A DNA stretch of 55,347 bases from Reyranella sp. GTDB taxonomy: Bacteria; Pseudomonadota; Alphaproteobacteria; Reyranellales; Reyranellaceae. The stretch is taken from contig JALHMO010000017.1 of assembly GCA_022844015.1 (NCBI GenBank), positions 1 through 55,347 on the forward strand, written 5' to 3'. Each line of letters opens with the position of its first letter. The stretch's first letter is position 1. Below, in pieces: positions 34,753-43,831 of the stretch. Under the pieces are notes generated by a model. That model saw only the letters and a list, made by a program, of their open reading frames with translations, was not told the DNA's origin and ran no database searches. The position numbers and the translations under genes were made by a program.

Positions 34753-35979
34753 CTATTTCCGATCCTTGTACGGCGGTGCCGGGTAGACCGCCTTGGCCGT
34801 GGCGATCTCGGGCGGGAAGACCGCCTCCGGGCCGGACGGCATGTTCTGCATGACGGCGAACTCGCTCTTGAACTGCTTGCCGGTCTGGTCGATCTCGTAG
34901 GGGCCGGTGACGGTGACGATCTTGTTGTTGAGCTTCAAGGCGGCTGCCTTGAGCTTGGCGGCCTCCAGCGATTGCGCCTCGACGATGATCTGCTCGAGGG
35001 CGGCGCCGGCGCCGTAAGCCAGCGCGGTCTGGAAGTCGGCGGGATACTGGGCGTTGGGGAACAGCTTGGCGTAGCGCTCCATCATCTGCGCCCGGTCGAG
35101 GCCGCCTGTCACCTTCCAGTTGATGCGCTCGTGCAGCAGGGTCTGGCTGAAATGATAGAGCGCGTCCTTGCCGATGGCGAGGAACTGCGGCTGCGAGGCA
35201 TAGACCAGGTAGACCGCCTTGAACTCGACGTTCATCTCGCGCAGCTGGCGCGCGATGGTCATCTGGTCGCCCTCGTAGGCGGTCGGCATGAAGACGTCGG
35301 CGCCGCTCGCCTTGGCCTTCTGGATCAGGATATTGAAGTCCTTGGTACCTTTGGCGAACTTCTCGTTCATCGTCACCTCGATGCCGAGCTTCTTCGCCTC
35401 ATCGATCGCACCATTGGTGAGCGCGGCGGGGAACGGCTCGTCGAGGTAGGCGAAGGCGATCTTCTTGGCGCCGAGCTGGGCGAAAGCCTTCACGCCGGGC
35501 CGGCCGAGCAGGGTGCCGGCCTGCTGGGTCGCCGACACGACGTACTTGTAGCCCTGCTGGTAGATCGAATCGGCCGAGGCGGACCAGATCACCATGAACT
35601 TTTCGGCGGCCTCGGTGGCGTTGACGGCCGCGGCGGTGAGGGTCGAGCCGAACGGGCCGAAGCAGAGATCGACCTTCTCTTCCTTGATCAGGGTCTCGTA
35701 GACCTTGGGCACGGTGGTCTTGTCGCTGCGGTCATCGAGCTTCACCAGCTCGACCTTGCGCTTGGCGCCGCCGACCGTGATGCCGCCGCGGGCGTTGACG
35801 TCGTCGACCCAGATCTCGGCGCCGCGCAGGCCCGACTGGGCGGCCAGCGCGAAGGCGCCGGTCGACGATACCGTCATGCCGATGCGGATCGGCTTGGCGT
35901 CCTGCGCCTGCGCGCTGCCGACGGCGATCGCACCGGCTGCGCCGGCGAGCAATGTCCTTCGGGGCAACTTGATTGTCAT
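34753..35979 (-). CDS. Branched-chain amino acid-type ABC importer substrate-binding protein (LivK-like)
   Basis: 408 residues. The signal region MTIKLPRRTLLAGAAGAIAVGSAQA ends at AQAQ; the body is a type I periplasmic binding protein: PIRIGMTVSSTGAFALAAQSGLRGAEIWVDDVNARGG, then LVKLDDRSDKTTVPKVYETLI. Many members in alphaproteobacteria bind aromatic acids, amides or urea instead of leucine, so the ligand is open. Start 35979 has AAGGAGGAATGCC directly upstream. It is the last gene of a five-gene Liv operon, 51 bases after the LivF-like gene. Confidence 0.92.
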   Translation of the reverse strand: MTIKLPRRTLLAGAAGAIAVGSAQAQDAKPIRIGMTVSSTGAFALAAQSGLRGAEIWVDDVNARGGITVGGAKRKVELVKLDDRSDKTTVPKVYETLIKEEKVDLCFGPFGSTLTAAAVNATEAAEKFMVIWSASADSIYQQGYKYVVSATQQAGTLLGRPGVKAFAQLGAKKIAFAYLDEPFPAALTNGAIDEAKKLGIEVTMNEKFAKGTKDFNILIQKAKASGADVFMPTAYEGDQMTIARQLREMNVEFKAVYLVYASQPQFLAIGKDALYHFSQTLLHERINWKVTGGLDRAQMMERYAKLFPNAQYPADFQTALAYGAGAALEQIIVEAQSLEAAKLKAAALKLNNKIVTVTGPYEIDQTGKQFKSEFAVMQNMPSGPEAVFPPEIATAKAVYPAPPYKDRK

Positions 35980-36030
35980 GGCATTCCTCCTTCCCATTGT
36001 GGTCGAGGCTAGCAACCGAAGGCGGCCCGG

Positions 36031-36792
36031 TCACGTGTCGATACGATAGTCGACCCATTCGGCGATCAGGTCGCGCAGCCCGGAATCCTCCTGGAAGGCG
36101 TGGGCCGAGCCGTCGACCTTGTTCTGGCCGAGCTCCAGGACATAGAGGTGCTGGGCGATGCGCACGCACTGGCGCACGTTCTGGTCGACCAGCAGCACGG
36201 TGATGCCCTGGGCGGGAAGGCCGGCGATGAAGTCGTAGATGTCGGCGCTGACCCGCGGCGCGATCATCGCCGTCGGTTCGTCGAGCAGCAGCACGCGCGG
36301 CCTGAGGGCCAGGGCCCGGCCGAGCTCCAGGAAACGCTGCTGGCCGCCGCTCATCGAGCCCGCGAGGTCGCGGCGCTTGTCGCGTAGCATCGGGAACTGG
36401 GCGTAGGCGCGCTCCAGCGCCTCCTCGATGCGGCGGCGATCGCGGCGGAACGACCAGCAGGCGAGGCGGAGATTGTCCTCGACGGACAACTCGTTGAACA
36501 GGCTGCGTTGCTGCGGCACCAGGGCGATGCCGTGCTCGATGAACTTCCATGGCGGCAGGCCGGTCACCGCGCGGCCGTCGATCAGCACGTCGCCCGCGAC
36601 CGGCTTCAGGAGGCCGTAAAGGGCGCGCAGGGCCGTCGACTTGCCGGCGCCGTTCGGGCCGATGATGCCGGTGATCAGGCTCGGCCTGACCTCGAGCGAC
36701 AGCCCGCGCAGGATGCGGATGTCGCCGTGATAGGCGACATCGACCCTGTCGAGCGCGAGGACGGGCGGCCCGTCATGGTCGTTCGTCGCCAT
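36031..36792 (-). CDS. ABC importer ATPase, LivF-like
   Basis: 253 residues. Walker A GPNGAGKST, Q-loop IALVPQQRSLFNELSV, signature MSGGQQRFLELGRAL, Walker B VLLLDEPTAMI and LLVDQNVRQCVRIAQ, which replaces the usual H-loop context in LivF proteins. It energises branched-chain-type uptake with the LivG-like partner, whose stop lies 1 base upstream. The C-terminal tail (LIAEWVDYRIDT) is slightly longer than usual. Confidence 0.93.
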   Translation of the reverse strand: MATNDHDGPPVLALDRVDVAYHGDIRILRGLSLEVRPSLITGIIGPNGAGKSTALRALYGLLKPVAGDVLIDGRAVTGLPPWKFIEHGIALVPQQRSLFNELSVEDNLRLACWSFRRDRRRIEEALERAYAQFPMLRDKRRDLAGSMSGGQQRFLELGRALALRPRVLLLDEPTAMIAPRVSADIYDFIAGLPAQGITVLLVDQNVRQCVRIAQHLYVLELGQNKVDGSAHAFQEDSGLRDLIAEWVDYRIDT

Positions 36793-36793
36793 C

Positions 36794-37500
<707 letters not shown>

Positions 37501-37504
<4 letters not shown>

Positions 37505-38382
37505 CGCCGGAACCTCGTGCCGAGTAGGCCCGACGGGCGCAGGAAGATCGTGCCGACCAGGATGACGAAGCCCACGATCTGGGCCAGCGCCTGGGGCAGG
37601 AACACCGTCGCCATCTGCTCGGCCAGGCCGAAGACCACGCCCGCCAGCAGGGCGCCCACCGGATTGCCGAGGCCGCCCAGCACCACGACGATGAAGGCGA
37701 TGATGGTGTACTCGGCGCCGGAGAAGGGATTGAAGGCGGGAAACACCAGGGCGACCAGCACGCCGGTCACGCCCGCCAGCGAGGAGGCGAGCGCAAACGC
37801 GAAGGCCGACAGGCGCACGATGTCGACGCCCATGATCTGGATCGCCTCGGGGTTCATGATCGCCGCGCGCAGCGCCTTGCCGGGCAGCGTCCGGAACAGG
37901 AACAGCGCCAGCGCGATCGAGATCACGATGGTGATGGCGAGCGCCACCAGCCGCGCGGTCGAGATGTAGATCGGGCCGATCTGTACCGAGATCGGGGTGA
38001 AGGTGAAATCGATCGAGCGTGAATCGGCCTCGAACAGCAGCAGCATCAGCGCTGCTGCGGCGATCGACACGCCGTAGAACATCAGGAACGACATCAGCTC
38101 GGGATCGTCGCTCCGCGCCAGGCGCGGTATGAGCACGTAGTAGAGCAGCCAGCCGGCGGCGAAGAACGCGACGGCGGCCAGCGGCACGGCGAGCAGCGGC
38201 GGGATCTTCAGGGTGCTGAACAGCACGAATGCGAAGAAGGAGCCGGCGATCACGAACTCGCCATGGGCGAAGTTGACGACGCGCAACACGCCGTAGAGCA
38301 ACGTCAGGCTGACGCCGACCAGGGCGTAGATGCCGCCCACGATCAGTCCGTTGGCGAGGCCGTTCAGGATAAGCAGCTCCAC
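37501..38382 (-). CDS. Branched-chain-type ABC importer permease, LivH-like
   Basis: 293 residues, about eight membrane segments. The opening NGLANGLIVGGIYALVGVSLTLLYGVLRVVNFAHGEFVIAG is the LivH hallmark, and the loop AAIMNPEAIQIMGVDIVRLSAFAFALASSLAGVTGVLVA is the ATPase-contact region. It ends GLLGTRFRR. It lies 9 bases after the LivM-like gene and overlaps the LivG start. Confidence 0.94.
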
Positions 38383-38391
38383 AGCGGCCCC

Positions 38392-39354
38392 CTACGGCAC
38401 GTAGCGCCGCCAGTGCGGCTTGCGGCGCAGCACGGTGCCGACGATGCCGCGCGGCAGGAACAGCACCAGGATCACCGTGGCCACGCCCAGGATCAGGAGG
38501 TTGAGCAGCGGGAACTGGCGCCAGATCAGCTCGTCGAGCCAGACCATGGCGACCGCGCCGATGATCGGCCCTGTCACCGTGCCCAGCCCGCCGGCGACAG
38601 CGTAGATCACGGTCTTGGCGGTGATCAACGTGTTGAAGGCGGTCTCGGTGTCGACGACGTTGGTGTACCACGCCTCGACGCCGCCGCAGACGGCCGGGAA
38701 GAAGGCCGAGATCAGCCAGCCATAGAGACGGACAAGGGGCACGTTGACGCCCATCATGTCGGCCGCTTCGGCGTCGTCGCGCGTGGCGCGCAGGGCCTTG
38801 CCGAGCCGCGAGCGCGACAGCCACAGGATGGTGGCGAGCGCCAGCACCATGACCGCCATCATGACGTAGAAGCTCTGCAGCGGCTGGGCGCGGCTGCCGA
38901 GCTGCAGGCCGAAGCTGCCGCCCGTGATCTCTTCCGGCATGTTGGTGATGGCGAGCCGGCAGATGCCGGCCAGCGCCAGGCTGACGATGCCGAAATAGAT
39001 GCCGGACAGGCGCAGGGTGGGCGCGAACAAGAGCGCCAGCACGAGGCCTGCGACGCCGGACAGCGGCAGGGCGAGGAACAGCGGGAAGGCTGCCTTCTTG
39101 ACCAGGATCGCCGTGGTGAAGGCTCCGACGCCATAGAATGCCACGTAGCCGAACGGCATGTAGCCGGCGAAGCCCGAGGCGACGTTGAAGGCCGACGCCA
39201 TGGTGATCCACAGCATCAGGTAGAAGTGGAAGGCGACGTTGAGCCCGAGCACCGGCACTGCGGCGAAGTACGCCAGCAGGGCGCCGCCGATCAGGGCGAC
39301 CAGCGTGAAGTAGATCCGGTCAGCCGAATCGGCAGCGCGAGACGGAGACGCCAT
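38392..39354 (-). CDS. Branched-chain-type ABC importer permease, LivM-like
   Basis: 320 residues from ATG 39354. Seen: MASAFNVASGFAGYMPFGYVAFYGVGAFTTAIL, LRLSGIYFGIVSLALAGI, the cytoplasmic loop RSRLGKALRATRDDAEAADMMGVNVPLVRLYGWLISAFFPAVCGGVEA and GGLGTVTGPIIGAVAMVWLDELIW, all LivM features. No good ribosome site precedes any candidate start; in-frame ATGs further upstream (39402, 39465) give longer, less family-like N-termini. First gene of the operon livM-livH-livG-livF-livK. Confidence 0.92.
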   Translation of the reverse strand: MASPSRAADSADRIYFTLVALIGGALLAYFAAVPVLGLNVAFHFYLMLWITMASAFNVASGFAGYMPFGYVAFYGVGAFTTAILVKKAAFPLFLALPLSGVAGLVLALLFAPTLRLSGIYFGIVSLALAGICRLAITNMPEEITGGSFGLQLGSRAQPLQSFYVMMAVMVLALATILWLSRSRLGKALRATRDDAEAADMMGVNVPLVRLYGWLISAFFPAVCGGVEAWYTNVVDTETAFNTLITAKTVIYAVAGGLGTVTGPIIGAVAMVWLDELIWRQFPLLNLLILGVATVILVLFLPRGIVGTVLRRKPHWRRYVP

Positions 39355-39699
39355 CAGAGGTCGCGCGAGTTGGGCACGCGGCACGATAGGCCAAGCCGAC
39401 ATTGCCGACAATGCGGACGCTTGTTGCGCTGCGAAAGGAAAGGCTTCCTCACTGTGCACCAGCAAGACGTGTTCAGTCTCTCTCGGCGACCCTGCCTCGA
39501 GATGATCGGGACGGAGCTCGCATGCCGCTGAACGGCGTGACGAGCGTCAGCTTCAATCGGCGCTCTGCGGAATGACTATGCGTCGCTGCAGCTGCAGCAG
39601 TGACGAGGGGATCGATTGAGCGCGGGTGGGGATGACGAAACCTCCAGCGACGATGCAAACCTTGTCGCGCAGAAGCACGGTCATCCCCGGCTGGCGGCG
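39355..39699. other. Intergenic region upstream of the Liv operon
   Basis: No gene is seen. It must contain the Liv promoter, but no clear sigma-70 or sigma-54 element was recognised. A perfect 14-bp palindrome GCTGCAGCTGCAGC lies at 39585-39598, and an ATTG-N4-CAAT inverted pair near 39401-39412. Confidence 0.5.
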
Positions 39700-39919
39700 T
39701 TACATGTTGGGTTGATGGATCTCCACGACGTTGCCGTCGGGATCAGTCAGAAAGACCTGATGCCATCCCGCGATGGCCCACTTGCCGTAGTCGGCGTAGC
39801 GAATGCCAAGCTCATCGCAGCGACGCATGAAGCCCCTGATGTCGTCTGTGCGGAAACAGCCAAGTAAAGCGCGGCAGGTTGTCGGTGCAGAGATTGAGAT
39901 GATGGAACTTGAACTGCAT
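39700..39919 (-). pseudogene. VOC (glyoxalase-like) gene with internal deletion and frameshift
   Basis: A strong ribosome site (GGGAGGT, 6 bases upstream) precedes ATG 39919. The frame reads MQFKFHHLNLCTDNLPRFTW and then runs out of frame into a stop. In a second frame the end of a VOC protein is intact: FRTDDIRGFMRRCDELGIRYADYGKWAIAG...QVFLTDPDGNVVEIHQPNM, stop at 39700. The segment is 220 bases, against about 390-400 for a full gene, so roughly 170 bases of the middle are lost together with the frame. It lies 29 bases after the GntR gene on the same strand and was probably its operon partner. Confidence 0.8.
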
Positions 39920-39948
39920 GATTGGACCTCCCGTAGTGTGATGATGGG

Positions 39949-40680
39949 TTATCGACGACGCCGTCCCCGGGCCTGGCGCTCGAGCACGTCGGCTACCTCT
40001 CGTCCGAGGCGGACCAGATAACGCCGCGTCTCGTGCTCGGCGGTCTGACCGTCGCTGGCGACGACGGCATCTGCGAGCGCCGCTCGCGCGTCCCGCACGA
40101 AGCCCGGCAGATCGCGACCTCCGAAGGTCACCCGCAGGAAGAAGTCACTGCGGTCCCAGTATTTCTCGCCACTGCCGGTGCTGAGCGGCGACCGGGCGAG
40201 CCTGTGCAGCATCTCGTACCGGCGGCGGTTGCGCCGCCTCAGTTCCAGGAAACGCGCATCGGGATCGGCGGGAAGCCCTTCAACGGATGCCAGGGAATCA
40301 CAGAGGGCACGAAACTCCTCGGCTTCGTCCCCCGAGCGCCGCTCTGCGGCCCAACGCGCGATCACGCCTTCGCTGGCGCCGAAGACTTCATAGAGATCCC
40401 TGACTTCGGCCGGTACCGGTCGCACCACCCGACAGCCGACCTGGGGCAGGATTTCCAGAAGGCCTTCGACCGTCAGACGCCGGATCGCATCGCTGACCGG
40501 TGCGCGGCTTATCGCAAGGACCCGACCGACCCCTTCCGAAGAGATCTGGTCGCCAGGGTCCAGCCCGCCGCCGAGGAGCAAGCCCTTCAGGTAGGCGTAC
40601 GCCAGATCGTGCAGACGTGGGGTGCCTTCCCGGATCGATTCCGGAGCGTCCGGCAGAACGACATTGAGCGCTGTTCGCAT
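39949..40680 (-). CDS. GntR-family transcriptional regulator (FadR-type, FCD domain)
   Basis: 243 residues. N-terminal winged helix (LHDLAYAYLKGLLLGGGLDPGDQISSEGVGRVLAISRAPVSDAIRRLTVEGLLEILPQVGCRVV) followed by an all-helical effector domain (VPAEVRDLYEVFGASEGVIARWAAERRS). Known members bind a small acid or sugar acid and leave the operator. It is divergent from the flavin monooxygenase-like gene, and a palindrome lies 14 bases before its start, so it likely controls that gene and itself. Confidence 0.9.
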   Translation of the reverse strand: MRTALNVVLPDAPESIREGTPRLHDLAYAYLKGLLLGGGLDPGDQISSEGVGRVLAISRAPVSDAIRRLTVEGLLEILPQVGCRVVRPVPAEVRDLYEVFGASEGVIARWAAERRSGDEAEEFRALCDSLASVEGLPADPDARFLELRRRNRRRYEMLHRLARSPLSTGSGEKYWDRSDFFLRVTFGGRDLPGFVRDARAALADAVVASDGQTAEHETRRYLVRLGREVADVLERQARGRRRR

Positions 40681-40686
40681 GGTGCT

Positions 40687-40705
40687 ATACTAACATACTA
40701 GTATG
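40687..40705. promoter_or_regulatory. Candidate GntR operator
   Basis: A perfect 12-bp palindrome CATACTAGTATG (40694-40705) is preceded by another ATACTA at 40687-40692. This is the only AT-rich patch in the 68-base divergent region between the GntR gene and the oxygenase gene, as expected for an autoregulatory operator overlapping the promoters. Confidence 0.5.
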
Positions 40706-40748
40706 GCTTTGGCATCAAGGGACGCCGTGAGAGCGGTGGGAGGACGTC

Positions 40749-41900
40749 ATGTACGATGCTGCAAACGTGCAGAGGATCGTCGAGCCGTTGAAGGAAACCG
40801 AGGCCGAATCGGAGTCCAATCGTCAGCTCAGCGCTCGCGCGGTCGACCTCCTGCATCAATCGGGCGCCACCCGGATTGTCGCCCCGGCTGCCTATGGCGG
40901 GTACGAGCTCCCCGTGAGGGCGCTGGTCGAAGCCGAGCGTGCCATCGCGCACGGCAGCACCGCGGCCTCATGGGTCCTGATGGTTTGCGCCGCTCACACG
41001 TTCATCGCCGGCCGCATGGAGCGCCGTGGGCAGGACGAGATCTTCGGCGGTCACCCGGGCATGCTTATTCCCGGCGTTCCCTCGCTTCGCGGCACCTGCC
41101 AGCGTGCCAGGGGAGGCTACATCCTGAACGGGCGATGGCCCTACGCGAGCGGCGCCGACCACGGCGACTGGGTCCTGGTCGGCTGCAAGGGCATCCGCAA
41201 CGAGGCGGACGAACCCTGCCCGTCCCTGATCGTCGTGATGCCCAAGAAGGACGCCGTCATCGACGATACCTGGTTCACCCTCGGCATGCGGGGCACCGGT
41301 TCCAAGGATGTCGTTCTCGAGAACATCTTCGTTCCCGAGCACTACGCAGTGTCCATGATCGAGGCGCAACTCGGCACCGTCCCTGGTATCGACATCCCGC
41401 TTTATCGCCTCCCGATCCGCCCGGCGCTGGCGACCATGCTGCTGGGGACGATCGTCGGGATGGCCGAGCGCGGCCTCCAGCTCTTCATCGACAAGACCCG
41501 CGGTCGTCGCGATGTCTATACCGGGGCGATGAAGTCCGACAACGCCGGTGTGCAGCGCCGGGTCGCCGAGGCGAGCGTCGAAATCTCGTGCGCATGGGCG
41601 CTCACGAAACAGAACTGCGACCTGCTGGAGGAGGCGATGCTGCACGATCCACCGATGCCGGCACCGAAGCGCGCGCAGGTCAGATGGAATGCTGCTTACG
41701 CCACTGAACTTTGTCGCCGTGCCTGCAACAGGCTCTTCGAAGGCGCCGGTGCCGGGGCCGCGCACGATAGCCACTCCCTGCAGATCTGCTTCCGTGACAT
41801 GAACACGGCCTCGCACCACGCGATGCTGGATTTCGATGTCAATGTCGAGATCCAGGGCAAGAGCCTGCTGGGCGTGAAACTGGACGACGCGTGGGTGTGA
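40749..41900 (+). CDS. Acyl-CoA dehydrogenase-fold flavin monooxygenase (group D-like)
   Basis: 383 residues. The fold is that of acyl-CoA dehydrogenases, but features fit flavin-dependent hydroxylases (HsaA/HpaH-oxygenase/DszC type): GTCQRARGGYILNGRWPYASGADHGDWVLVG, TWFTLGMRGTGSKDVVLENIFVPEHY, and RRACNRLFEGAGAGAAHDSHSLQICFRDMNTASHHAMLDFD with no catalytic acyl-CoA base. Such enzymes hydroxylate aromatic or heterocyclic substrates with reduced flavin from a separate reductase, which is absent here. GGGAGGACGTC precedes ATG 40749. Probably controlled by the divergent GntR protein. Confidence 0.85.
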   Translation: MYDAANVQRIVEPLKETEAESESNRQLSARAVDLLHQSGATRIVAPAAYGGYELPVRALVEAERAIAHGSTAASWVLMVCAAHTFIAGRMERRGQDEIFGGHPGMLIPGVPSLRGTCQRARGGYILNGRWPYASGADHGDWVLVGCKGIRNEADEPCPSLIVVMPKKDAVIDDTWFTLGMRGTGSKDVVLENIFVPEHYAVSMIEAQLGTVPGIDIPLYRLPIRPALATMLLGTIVGMAERGLQLFIDKTRGRRDVYTGAMKSDNAGVQRRVAEASVEISCAWALTKQNCDLLEEAMLHDPPMPAPKRAQVRWNAAYATELCRRACNRLFEGAGAGAAHDSHSLQICFRDMNTASHHAMLDFDVNVEIQGKSLLGVKLDDAWV

Positions 41901-42126
41901 TGGGTCGGCCCTGCGCATCGGCTTTGGCCTGCGCAGCTCGAACCCCGATCGGATCAGTCGGACCTGACTGTCGCTCACTTCCGTTGATCGTCCTTCTCCG
42001 ACGACCCGCTCGTCGTCGGTGACGTCTGAAGGCGATCACAAGCTGGCGCGGCGCTGCATGACTTTGTCGGCGTTGGCCCTGGTCCGCGCGGGTTCAAGGG
42101 CTGTCCGCGCTCATGGTATCTGCTGC

Positions 42127-42867
42127 CTACAAGCCCGACTCCCCGATCCAGCCGGACAGCAGACCCGCCAGTTCGCAGGGGCGCTCGAGCGGCGCCATGT
42201 GGCCGCATTCCTCGAGGATGGCGAAGCGGGCGTTTGGCAGGTGCTGCGCCATGCGCTCGGTCTCGTCGAAGCGGCGCAGCCGGTCCTGCCGGCAGGCAAC
42301 GACCAGCGAGGGGCAGGCGATGCGTTCGAGGTCGGCGTAGCCGTCGTTGCGCACCACCTGGGCCTGGCGCGCTCGCACCTCGCGGCCGAGCCGGCGCTGC
42401 ATGCTGCGCAGCCGGTCGAGCAGGATCGGATCGGCCTCGCGCGCCGGATGCAGGCCGCGCGCCACCGACTCCTCGCCTGCCTTGCGCGGTGGGCGGTCAC
42501 CGGGCTGGTAGCCCGCCCGGCGGCGCGCGATCTCCTCGGCCGAATAGCCGCGCGCCGAGGAGGCGACGAAGGCGACGCCGGCCACCCGCTCGGGCGCCAT
42601 CAGGGTGAGCACGCGGGCGACGAAGCCGCCCATCGAGAAGCCGACCAGCACGAAGCGCTCGGGCGACGAGTCGAGCACGCGCCGCGCCATGCCTTCGAGC
42701 GAGGTGTCCTCGTAGACATTGCCGTAATGCAGGGTCGCCATGGCCTCGAGATCGGGAACCATGTCGGTCCACAGGTCGTGGTCGCACATGAAGCCGGGAA
42801 GCAGGACGAGATCGCGCAAGCGCGGGGTTCGGGTCTGTGACAAGAAGGCTGAGCTCTTTCGCGACAA
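42127..42867 (-). CDS. Alpha/beta hydrolase
   Basis: 246 residues, small cytoplasmic hydrolase. Oxyanion region LVLLPGFMCDHDLWTDMVPDL, nucleophile elbow LVGFSMGGFVA (S78), acid loop VACRQDRLRRF and histidine EECGHMAPLERP. This is an intact triad, in contrast to the hydrolase at 7433. The substrate is unknown. It is followed on the plus strand by about 226 bases without a gene (41901-42126), between it and the convergent monooxygenase. Confidence 0.88.
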   Translation of the reverse strand: MSRKSSAFLSQTRTPRLRDLVLLPGFMCDHDLWTDMVPDLEAMATLHYGNVYEDTSLEGMARRVLDSSPERFVLVGFSMGGFVARVLTLMAPERVAGVAFVASSARGYSAEEIARRRAGYQPGDRPPRKAGEESVARGLHPAREADPILLDRLRSMQRRLGREVRARQAQVVRNDGYADLERIACPSLVVACRQDRLRRFDETERMAQHLPNARFAILEECGHMAPLERPCELAGLLSGWIGESGL

Positions 42868-42873
42868 CTTACT

Positions 42874-42908
42874 GTCATCCCGCGAGAGGCAGACTCTCTC
42901 GGGATGAC
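42874..42908. terminator. Hairpin between two minus-strand genes
   Basis: GTCATCCCG (42874-42882) and CGGGATGAC (42900-42908) are exact inverse arms, with inner GAGAG/CTCTC pairing. The sequence echoes the ends of repeat family B. It separates the cysteine hydrolase from the alpha/beta hydrolase and may end transcription of the former. No T-run is present. Confidence 0.5.
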
Positions 42909-42940
42909 GACCGATCGTAGCGATCGCTACGTGCCGAAGC

Positions 42941-43717
42941 CTACTTCTTCAAGGCTCGCAGCACCTTCCCGGAATCGGTGACGAAGCCGAAGCATTTCTT
43001 GACGTTCCATACCGCGGCTTCGGTGCAGAAGTCGGGCGAGGTGGTGGCGCAGCAATCCTCGACCAGCACGCAGCCGTAACCCAGGAAGTTTGCGTCTGTC
43101 AGCGAATGCAGCACGCACTGGTCGGTGTTGACGCCGCAGAACAGAGCGGTGCGGATGCCGAGATTGCGCAGGATCGAATCGAGGGGCGTATCCCAGAAGC
43201 CGCTGATGCGGTGCTTGTCGACCTTGATGTCCTCGGGCGCCTGCTCGAGCTCGTCGACCACGGCGGCCGCCCACGAATCCTTCTGCAGCACGGCGGCGCC
43301 GCTGCCGGGCAGCGGGTCGCCAAGCCCGACGCCGACGCCCGAGGGCTTGTAGAGATGGATCTGGTTGGGCGGCATGTTGGCGAGGTCGGGCCGGTTGCCC
43401 CAGTTGACCCAGATGATCGGCACGCCCGCCTTGCGGAGCGTAGGCAGGAGCTTCTGCAATGGGGCGATCGGCTTGCGATCGGGCGTGTAGTCGAGCCCGA
43501 GCGAATCGACCCATCCGCCCTTGGCGCAAAAATCGTTCTGCATGTCGATCACGATCATCGCCGTGCGCCTGAGATCGATGGTGATGTTCTGGGGCTGGGC
43601 GGCGATGCGCAGCGGCTTCGGTTTCGCCGCCGGCGTCGCCATGTCGATTTCCCGGGCGCTCGCAGCCCAGCTGTAGCCGGCGCGAGGCGCGCCGAGCGGA
43701 TTCATCTTGTTGGCCAT
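42941..43717 (-). CDS. Isochorismatase-family cysteine hydrolase (ureide/amide-type)
   Basis: 258 residues. Catalytic triad D58 (MIVIDMQNDFCAKGGWVDS), K168 (VDKHRISGFWDTPLD) and C201 (FCGVNTDQCVLHSL). The NDFCAKGG context, VNWGNRPDLANMP and VEDCCATTSPDF resemble biuret/ureidoacrylate/N-carbamoyl amidohydrolases rather than true isochorismatases, so release of ammonia from a carbamoyl or amide compound is likely (inference). Start 43717 follows GGGAGA. A sigma-54-like promoter lies 35-49 bases upstream. It is divergent from the BMP-family importer operon. Confidence 0.88.
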   Translation of the reverse strand: MANKMNPLGAPRAGYSWAASAREIDMATPAAKPKPLRIAAQPQNITIDLRRTAMIVIDMQNDFCAKGGWVDSLGLDYTPDRKPIAPLQKLLPTLRKAGVPIIWVNWGNRPDLANMPPNQIHLYKPSGVGVGLGDPLPGSGAAVLQKDSWAAAVVDELEQAPEDIKVDKHRISGFWDTPLDSILRNLGIRTALFCGVNTDQCVLHSLTDANFLGYGCVLVEDCCATTSPDFCTEAAVWNVKKCFGFVTDSGKVLRALKK

Positions 43718-43751
43718 CCATTGTCTCCCAAGCGTCCAACCCATGAGGGAA

Positions 43752-43766
43752 GCAAGTTTCCTGCCA
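43752..43766 (-). promoter_or_regulatory. Sigma-54-type promoter of the cysteine hydrolase gene
   Basis: On the minus strand: TGGCAG (43766-43761), GAAAC, TTGC (43755-43752). It matches the sigma-54 consensus except for G instead of C in the sixth position, with exact GG-N10-GC spacing. The predicted start near 43741 leaves a leader of about 24 bases before ATG 43717. It is back to back with the plus-strand sigma-54 element 2 bases away. Confidence 0.7.
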
Positions 43767-43768
43767 GT

Positions 43769-43783
43769 TGGCACGGCAATTGC
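43769..43783 (+). promoter_or_regulatory. Sigma-54 (-24/-12) promoter of the BMP importer operon
   Basis: TGGCAC (43769-43774), GGCAA, TTGC (43780-43783) is a perfect match to TGGCACG-N4-TTGC with GG-N10-GC spacing. Transcription would begin near 43795, about 37 bases before ATG 43832. It implies activation by an enhancer-binding protein such as NtrC, whose site I could not identify. Confidence 0.82.
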
Positions 43784-43831
43784 CTCTCGCTGCCCGAGAA
43801 ACGTCGCGAGCGCGCGAAGGGAGCGGAAGAA

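Noticed and set aside
41901..42126. tRNA-like or other RNA gene in the gap between the monooxygenase and alpha/beta hydrolase
   Set aside because: A GGTTCGA-like stretch on the minus strand lacks acceptor, anticodon and D arms; nothing else is recognisable.
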